A stretch of DNA of 64,000 nucleotides. It comes from Heracleum sosnowskyi. Taxonomy: Eukaryota > Streptophyta > Magnoliopsida > Apiales > Apiaceae. The position numbers and the translations under genes were made by a program. This document shows positions 56,763-64,000 of this stretch, in pieces. Position 1 is the first letter of the stretch. Each line of letters opens with the position of its first letter. The notes beneath the pieces were generated by a model. That model saw only the letters and a program-made list of their open reading frames with translations, did no database searches and was not told the DNA's origin. Location: assembly GCA_030848705.1 (NCBI GenBank), contig CM061245.1:38754711-38818710 (forward strand), in the 5' to 3' direction.

Positions 56763-56799
56763 TGTCGTCGTGATCTCAGATATGTATGTTAGTCTGTTA

Positions 56800-56811
56800 G
56801 CTCTGATACCA
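56800..56811 (-). other. S3 primer binding site (initiator tRNA-Met)
   Basis: The minus strand reads TGGTATCAGAGC two bases inside the 5' LTR, identical to the S2 PBS. Confidence 0.95.
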
Positions 56812-56813
56812 GT

Positions 56814-57877
56814 TGTTGGTCCTCGTGTATTGCCGAAGGGGGGGGGGGGATGAATGCAATACTGATAAAATTCAATCTCAATTTCAACAACCAAAACTAA
56901 GATTTAACGTTATCAGTAATATGTATGCATTCACAAACAGTATGGTCTAAAAGACAAGTTTCACAAAATAAATGTTTTTATTTATTTTGCAAAGTGTTGC
57001 TACAACCTCAAGAGAGAATTCTTGAGCTTCGGTTTTCTTCAAGACACTTACTTGCTTGTGTTTCCCACTCCATACCTAGAATGAATTGATAGTCTAAGTA
57101 TAAAACTAATCCTATCACTGTCAACACGGGTTTGTGAAGCTGCTGTCATTATCAAGTGGCAGCTTCTTACAAACTGTCTACCCATGTGACTTTCCTAAAT
57201 TGCTAACATGTCAGATATACAATACAAAGAAAGCAACCTAGATTCATTCTATTTCCAGCTAAAACAATTCAGCAAATAGAGACTTGACCTTGCTCTTGAA
57301 TTGATTCGCTTTTGTTTTGTAGTGCTTGAAGCTTCTGTCGTAGTCTTGCAGACTTGGTGCAGCTTAGGGATACTGCAACACGCCTGTTTATTGAACATTG
57401 AAACTGTCACGGGATTTGACTGAGAAGATACCTAGAACAAGGATCTTTCTCGAGACAGTTACTTTTGCCGCAAAGCTTGCTGTCACAGGAATGTTCTTTT
57501 GGTGACAGTATGAGTTCCCCGCACAGAGTGCTGTCGAGGTTTCCAAACTTACTGTCGAGGGCTAAAGTTGTTGTCGCGTAGTCTTCCGCTAATGTTGCTG
57601 TCAGAGTGAATATGCTGTCGTGACTTGCAACATTCTGTCTTCTTGTAATCTTACTGTCAATGCTTATGACAGTAACCTTTATTCATGCTGTCATCTAATA
57701 TGCATTCTTTGAGGCTTGAACACAACAAGTGAACTTCTTCCAAATTACACAACTAAGATGACATTGCACACTGATTACAAGAACATACTTTGGTTGTGAC
57801 AGTATGTTCTACTTAATTAAAAATTAAGTATATACAAGGTTAAGTTGTTTCTATGCTATCACCCATAAATCCCAACA
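56814..57877 (-). repeat. S3 5' LTR
   Basis: 1064 bp, partner of 43339-44401. TATA-like box on the minus strand at about 57095-57108. The G-run near its start differs in length from the other copy. Confidence 0.95.
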
Positions 57878-58364
57878 TTTAAATCTAAAATTCATCATCA
57901 CTATTATTATTTTAAAATCGGTCTAAGATGCGGATAATCAATCAAATTTTTTTTATAAATAAAATAGCTTCAATATATAATATGGATTCATTCATTCTTT
58001 TATATGCCTTATTAATATAGGTAATTGAAAATTGTAATAACCTGCACAATCTCAAAAATGGAATGGGCTAAATAGAAAATTTACATTCAGCTTCGTGACT
58101 TGAGGTTACGGGTAGTACAATATGTGTCCCTTCTTTCTTTTCATCCAACGACTATTGTTTGTTGGATATAAAACACCGCTATCCAACGTTGTACGTGGAA
58201 GCGAGCCCTTAAATCATATAAGATCCTTTTACTTAACATCGATAACTTTCCAAGTAAAATACGGAACCCCATGATCCTGTCACGTGTTTGTTACATTATT
58301 TGAAATAATTTTTTAAATAATTTTTTTAAATTTTCCACCATTACACTTATAACTATAATAATTA
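57878..58364. other. non-coding, nothing recognised
   Basis: AT-rich flank of S3; no supported feature. Confidence 0.6.
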
Positions 58365-58720
58365 ATAATAGCTGATAACCCGTGCTAAATACGGATCTAG
58401 CATTAGCTGATATTATAATATTAATATTTATAAATTATTAATAAATATTGTTCAAAAATGTACTTGTAGATACTTTAATGATAAAAATATATAATAAATA
58501 AATACTATTTAATTATGTAGTTATAGGCAATTGAACCCTCGATGAAACTAATTAAATTAAAATAAATAAGCTAATAAAATTAAAGAAAATAAATGAACAT
58601 TTTATAATTACATAGTTGTAAGAAATCGAATCCTAAGTGAAGTTAAAAAATTTTTAAGTAAATAAATATTGTATAACAACGTAAGGAATCGAATCCGAGT
58701 TTGCTTTTTTGGTACAGGAA
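58365..58720 (-). mobile_element. Helitron-like end, family shared with 61482-61840
   Basis: Starts AATAGCTGATAACCCGTGCTA, then AAATACGG. It aligns for over 300 bp with 61482-61840 (shared AAAAATATATAATAAATAAA, TTAATTATGTAGTTATAG). On the minus strand the CCGTATTTAGCACGGGTTAT hairpin lies at the 3' edge, as in Helitrons, but the terminal CTRR is not well preserved. Confidence 0.5.
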
Positions 58721-58724
58721 TACG

Positions 58725-59200
58725 AAAGTACACGAACACAAAATTACACGAATTTTTATAGTGCCGGTTTTCGATTTATCGTTTGGTACACGACACGAAA
58801 TAAATAAATAATTAAATAAATATTTTAGATTTATGTATATACATATTGTAAATAAATATTGTATATATAATTTTCACAATAACATAAAAGAAAATAGTTT
58901 AAATTTAAGTTTAACAAGATTCGAGCACACTTGACTCGTTATGAATTATTAATTTGAATAGTCAACTAGTAAAAATTAAATCAAAAATGATAATATTTAA
59001 ATATTTTTATTTGTTTATTGTATTTTTTATTTTTTATTTAAAATTACATGAAACATGACACAAAAAGTATACAAAATGAAGGTACTATACGAAACGAAGG
59101 TACACGAAACAACATAAATCTTTAATGAATTGTATTTAAATTTAGTATTCATGTACATAAAATACGAAAATACACAACATAAAAATATACGAACGAAATT
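58725..59200. repeat. CGTGT/ACACGAAA-rich repeat, second copy
   Basis: Contains GGTACACGACACGAAATAAA and repeated TACACGAA words. Its left part is the reverse complement of about 4230-4450. AT-rich interior. Non-coding. Confidence 0.6.
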
Positions 59201-61481
59201 AATTGTCAGGTCTATGAAAAATATATCATATCTTTTTGAAAAACAAGACTCGTCTAGTACACATACACATGGGATCTTAGTGATACAGAAGATCTGTGGA
59301 CTAGTTACCAAACAATTACTATATCATTAAATAAACTATTATGCGATAAATATAATTTTTGAAAAGTATGAAAATATCTTTTTCCCTTTTTATATTTTTC
59401 GGGACGGGTGACCTAACGAGGATGAAGCCTTTTCTTAGAAGCAACTAGCATGTATATTAGGTTAATAACTAAGGTAGTAGGAAACTGGGGTTTTTGTTTG
59501 TGTATTTATATTTACGTATATATATTTATAAAGTAAACAAAATGAGCTTTTACTTGGATACTTCTCAACAGAAATGTACTAGCTGTAGATGAAGGGCCAA
59601 TGGTGGAATATTTGATTGTGCTACCATCCAAACACATATAAAGAACTGTTCAACTGTTCTTATTAAGACTTCTTTAAAGATAATGCTAGTAAATTAATTC
59701 ATGGGCAGCACCGCTGAGCTCAATTTTCCTACATTCCCACGAATTAAAGGGAAATTTGGTGCAAGTGAACTTGGCTACTAAGCTTCCTTCTGTTCTTTAA
59801 AAGTTGAAAAAAATTAGTAACCAGTGGGACTATAATGTAGGATAGGGGTATTAGGGTAGGGTATTGCTCGCTCACTTTACTAAATATCGAATTTTGAATC
59901 TTGTTAGGTCGGTGTGTGTTTAGTAAAAGAAAGTGAAATATTTAATTGAAAGTGTTTTATACTATTAACATTTTGATTGCGCCGCGATTTACCTTACAAT
60001 CTTAATTAAAGACTTTCCATAAATTTGATTAGGTAAAATTAATTACGGAGTATAAAAATTGTTTAATTAGGATTAAGTTTCAAAAGTTTTGAAGAAATAA
60101 TTTTATTTACAAGTAAAATATATCCGGGTTCGGCTACTATATAAATACGATTCTATACATTTCTTTTATCTTTTCTCCACGCGTGACCACCGCATTCATA
60201 ATAATAGATTTTATAAGTACTTTTGCTAAATTTAATCCGAAAATAGGAATACCAGCCCTAGCTATTAAATTAAGCAAAATTGAGATTTTCAACACAGAAA
60301 GCACCGCCGACCCACAGCTAGGTTTAGTGCTAAAATAGAAAAGGGCAGACGAAAAATAATTCAAGTTGATCATGAAAAAGGGTTCCTTCATAAGAGCTAT
60401 CAAGCTGGCAATGGAGCATTGGAAGACTCTTGGATACTAGGGATAAACAAACTACACATATCCCTACTAATTCATATATGCTTGAGATAATACATACAGA
60501 AGTCGGAAATCAGAACTAATTGATTAAACTGTTGATTCAGGATTAATTGAGGATTAATAGGAAATTTTTTAATAGACCGAATTTTTTTGATAAATTTGAG
60601 ATGTTTAGATGATAGTTAACATATTTTTTAATAGTTAACTGGGAGAACGATACATAAGAGCTGTATATATACCACTCATTAACGGAATCATGCATGATGA
60701 GTTCATCCTACATTGAAATATCGGTAGTTGAACTTGATCTAAAACTCGATTTTTCTTGTAAAATTTGTAGAAATTAATGTACGTATAAGCCCAGATGAAT
60801 CTTGAAAAGTCAAGTGATAATATTTATCAAAATGTACTTGAGCTGTGGATAGGTTCGAAACTCTGGTTCATTAGCTGCGCAAACTACACGTCTGCACACA
60901 CATGCATGTAACTCTGTATAATATCAATAGTTTTCTTGGTCATATATATATATCTCTTTTGTAGCTAGCATTTGGAGGGTTGTTTAAAAGAATGAAAAAA
61001 TGATTATATAAGTAATCAATATTCGAAAGCCGTTTGAGAAGCAATGATCGAATAAACCAATGCCCTAGAAAGGCGAAACTTATATATATAGCTCCATAAT
61101 CTTTACATGGAAAGGTGAGAAAACTACAAAAAACAAGGTTTCATGCACATGCTTCCCTCTACTACTCCCATGGATATTATGGGGACGTTAATTTTCCATC
61201 TCAGAGTTAATCTACATTGTTAATATTGTAACACGCTTATATATACTACTAAATAATTAATCATTTAGAGCTTAATTACAATTAATTAAGAGCCGTAAGA
61301 ATTGATCATGAAGCTAACATGAAACTAGTATAAGAAATACTCATAGAAGTCTAGCAGAACGCTTTTACCTCCTAATAATATTAATGCGTACATACATTTT
61401 CGGTTTTCAATCAAAACTGCATCATAGGGCCGGTATTCCTTCCCGCCTTTTTCTTTAACACCTTTTAACGTTTTTGATAAA
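59201..61481. other. intergenic, nothing firmly recognised
   Basis: AT-rich. An 88-codon minus-strand frame at 60137-60403 (MIALMKEPFFMINLNYF) has hydrophobic stretches but no recognisable domain or promoter context, and is not claimed as a gene. Confidence 0.5.
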
Positions 61482-61840
61482 CCAGCTTATAACCAGTGTC
61501 AAGCACGGATCAAGTATAAGTTGATATTAAAATATTAGTATTAATAAATTATTAATAAGTATTATTTAAAAATGTATTTCTCGAGAATCGAATGATAAAA
61601 ATATATAATAAATAAATAACTATTTAATTATGTAGTTATAGACAATCGAACTGTGCATAAAGGTAAAGAAATTAAAGTAAATAAATAAATCTTGTATGAA
61701 ACTATTGAATTTAAAGTAAATAAATAAATTTTGTATAATTATGTAGTTGTAAGGATTCGAACCCTGGATGAAGCTAAATAATTTAAAGTAAATAAATCAT
61801 GTATAATTATGTAGTTGCGAGAAATCGAACCCGGGTTAAG
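61482..61840 (-). mobile_element. Helitron-like end with tandem B-box-like repeats
   Basis: On the minus strand it terminates with hairpin CCGTGCTTGACACTGG, then TTATAAGCTGG, followed by T. CTGG fits the CTRR rule, with its last base at 61482. Inside, a unit of about 60-70 bp containing ATTATGTAGTTGTAAGGATT and CGAACCCTGG recurs about three times. Its minus strand carries GGTTCGAATCC, identical to the tRNA/SINE B-box consensus. Confidence 0.55.
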
Positions 61841-62587
61841 TGATAACTAAATTGGTACTTTGGGTACCAAATTTGATACTTTAGTACCGCGCGCTATTTT
61901 CACATTGTTGTGCTTATTAATAAAGAGTATAGATTGGTTACAAAACAGGAGATACTTTCTTTTATTTTATTCTTTACTCCTTTCACTCTTACTCGAACAT
62001 ATAATGTCCCGCAAAAATAAAGTGCGTGTCATATATATATGCAAAATGAATGTTAATAATTATTATACATATGATTCAGATAGTTTATGATTGTAGTCGG
62101 ATCCACCGAAGATTCGGTACCGGATAATTATCAACGAGCTGAGTCATTAAACCTCGGTAAACTTGCATTTAGGAATCGAAATACCCGACGCATACTTTAA
62201 TATAAACTATAATCAAATGAAGATTAAATACAAGGGCCGGGGTTGGCAAGATGTAGGCCAGGAGATAGTAAACCATGCATGAGCTCCCCACTAGCTACTA
62301 ATCTCTAATTAATTAATAAAACCAATTACATTAGTAGTTTAATTAATCATAATTCGTACCCATTTGAATATCTGATACAACAAAAGTAACTTATAAAACT
62401 TAAACTACGGTAACTTTCCTCGTCAGAGTCACAGGACAATGACAACTTATCAACTGTCATCTGGTTATCCTTACTTTAAACAATATAATGCGGGATTGAA
62501 CATATTTTTTTTCTTCATTAAACTGATGGAAAACAAATAGGTAAATTATTTTCAAAAAGGAAAACAAATTGGTAAAGTATTTTCTTG
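61841..62587. other. intergenic, nothing recognised
   Basis: No supported feature. Confidence 0.6.
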
Positions 62588-63854
<1,267 letters not shown>

Positions 63855-64000
63855 CACTAGCTATTTAAACACCTCCATCCACTCCTCTCCCTCCAACAAA
63901 CTCATTAGCATTCTCTTACAAGTCTTCTGATCAGTTCAAGCTTCATAAACAGAATCTTCTTCCTTACCCTCATCAATTCTCGAAAAAAGAATCTGTATAA
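63855..64000 (+). promoter_or_regulatory. core promoter and 5' leader of a gene beyond the right edge
   Basis: A TATA box CTATTTAAAC at 63861-63870 is followed by a pyrimidine-rich stretch (CTCCATCCACTCCTCTCCCT) and a likely start region near AACAAACTCATTAGC (about 63895-63910). An A/C-rich leader without ATG then runs to the window end. The spacing of about 30-35 bp from TATA to the likely start is standard for plant Pol II promoters. The gene itself is not in the window. Confidence 0.55.

Larger units (their letters stand above)
43339..57877 (-). mobile_element. S3: full-length but inactivated Sirevirus
   Basis: 14.5 kb. LTRs 43339-44401 and 56814-57877. Flanks TTTAG and TTTAA are a near-match target duplication. 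PBS, gag, pol, a small extra ORF, a third ORF and PPT are all present. About 13 LTR differences by eye (1.2%). Pol carries two frameshifts, a stop and a lost integrase catalytic residue, and the third ORF is broken at three places. Confidence 0.95.

Noticed and set aside
56763..56894. Extended N-terminus of S3 gag starting at 56894
   Set aside because: It runs through the PBS and into the LTR; the S2 counterpart starts at the site equivalent to 56762.
60137..60403. 88-codon hydrophobic minus-strand ORF
   Set aside because: No recognisable domain, poor codon pattern and no promoter or splice context; could be chance in AT-rich DNA.

Overview
This window comes from a eudicot-type plant nuclear genome. 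It is AT-rich, intergenic, and dominated by nested LTR retrotransposons with MITE-like, Mutator-like and Helitron-like repeats around them. I see no complete host gene. A possible degraded 3' gene end lies near the left edge, and a TATA-box/leader structure at the right edge suggests that a host gene starts just outside the window. The species cannot be told from the sequence.

Layout. 1-9.09 kb: intergenic DNA with Stowaway MITEs, a palindromic MITE, duplicated AT-rich blocks, an (AT)n run and CGTGT-rich repeats. 9.09-17.81 kb: a Tat-like Ty3/gypsy element on the minus strand (called T1 here; LTRs 9091-9844 and 17054-17807). A minus-strand Ty1/copia Sirevirus (S1; LTR at 10873) landed in its integrase gene, and a later large deletion fused S1 pol to T1 gag at 16680/16681. 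18.85-41.94 kb: a palindromic Mutator-like element split by a plus-strand Tat element (T2; 19247-41712, perfect GGTTG target duplication). T2 is split in its 3' UTR by a complete minus-strand Sirevirus (S2; 26521-40629, perfect AAAAT duplication, near-identical 1327-bp LTRs, open gag, pol and third ORF). 41.97-43.08 kb: Helitron-like ends. 43.34-57.88 kb: a third minus-strand Sirevirus (S3), full length but broken. 57.9-64 kb: intergenic DNA with two related minus-strand Helitron-like ends, a (GA)n run, a G-box and the right-edge promoter.

How the parts work together. S1, S2 and S3 share one plan: LTR, PBS for initiator tRNA-Met, gag with two CCHC knuckles, pol (protease, integrase, RT, RNase H), a spacer that looks like an internal promoter, a giant third ORF of about 1500-1660 codons, PPT, LTR. 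The third ORF sits in the place called env-like in Sireviruses, but here it shows no signal peptide or membrane segment. It has a conserved N-terminal domain, basic nuclear-localisation-like runs and coiled coils.

The strongest unexplained signal is that each Sirevirus is seeded with its own short DNA word: ATCAGGATT in S1, a CTATGTCGC-AGTC word in S2 and TGACAGTA/CTGTC in S3. The words cluster upstream of the TATA box in the LTR and upstream of the internal promoter(s), and in S1 and S3 they also run through coding sequence. I propose a testable model: an element-specific cis-code read by a cognate protein, possibly the third ORF product. This is comparable in logic to the known VANC anti-silencing proteins of VANDAL transposons. 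The word pattern is seen in the sequence; the protein-DNA pairing is inference.

Relative ages from LTR differences counted by eye: T1 and T2 about 2%, S3 about 1.2%, S2 about one difference in 1327 bp. S2 is the youngest and is potentially competent.
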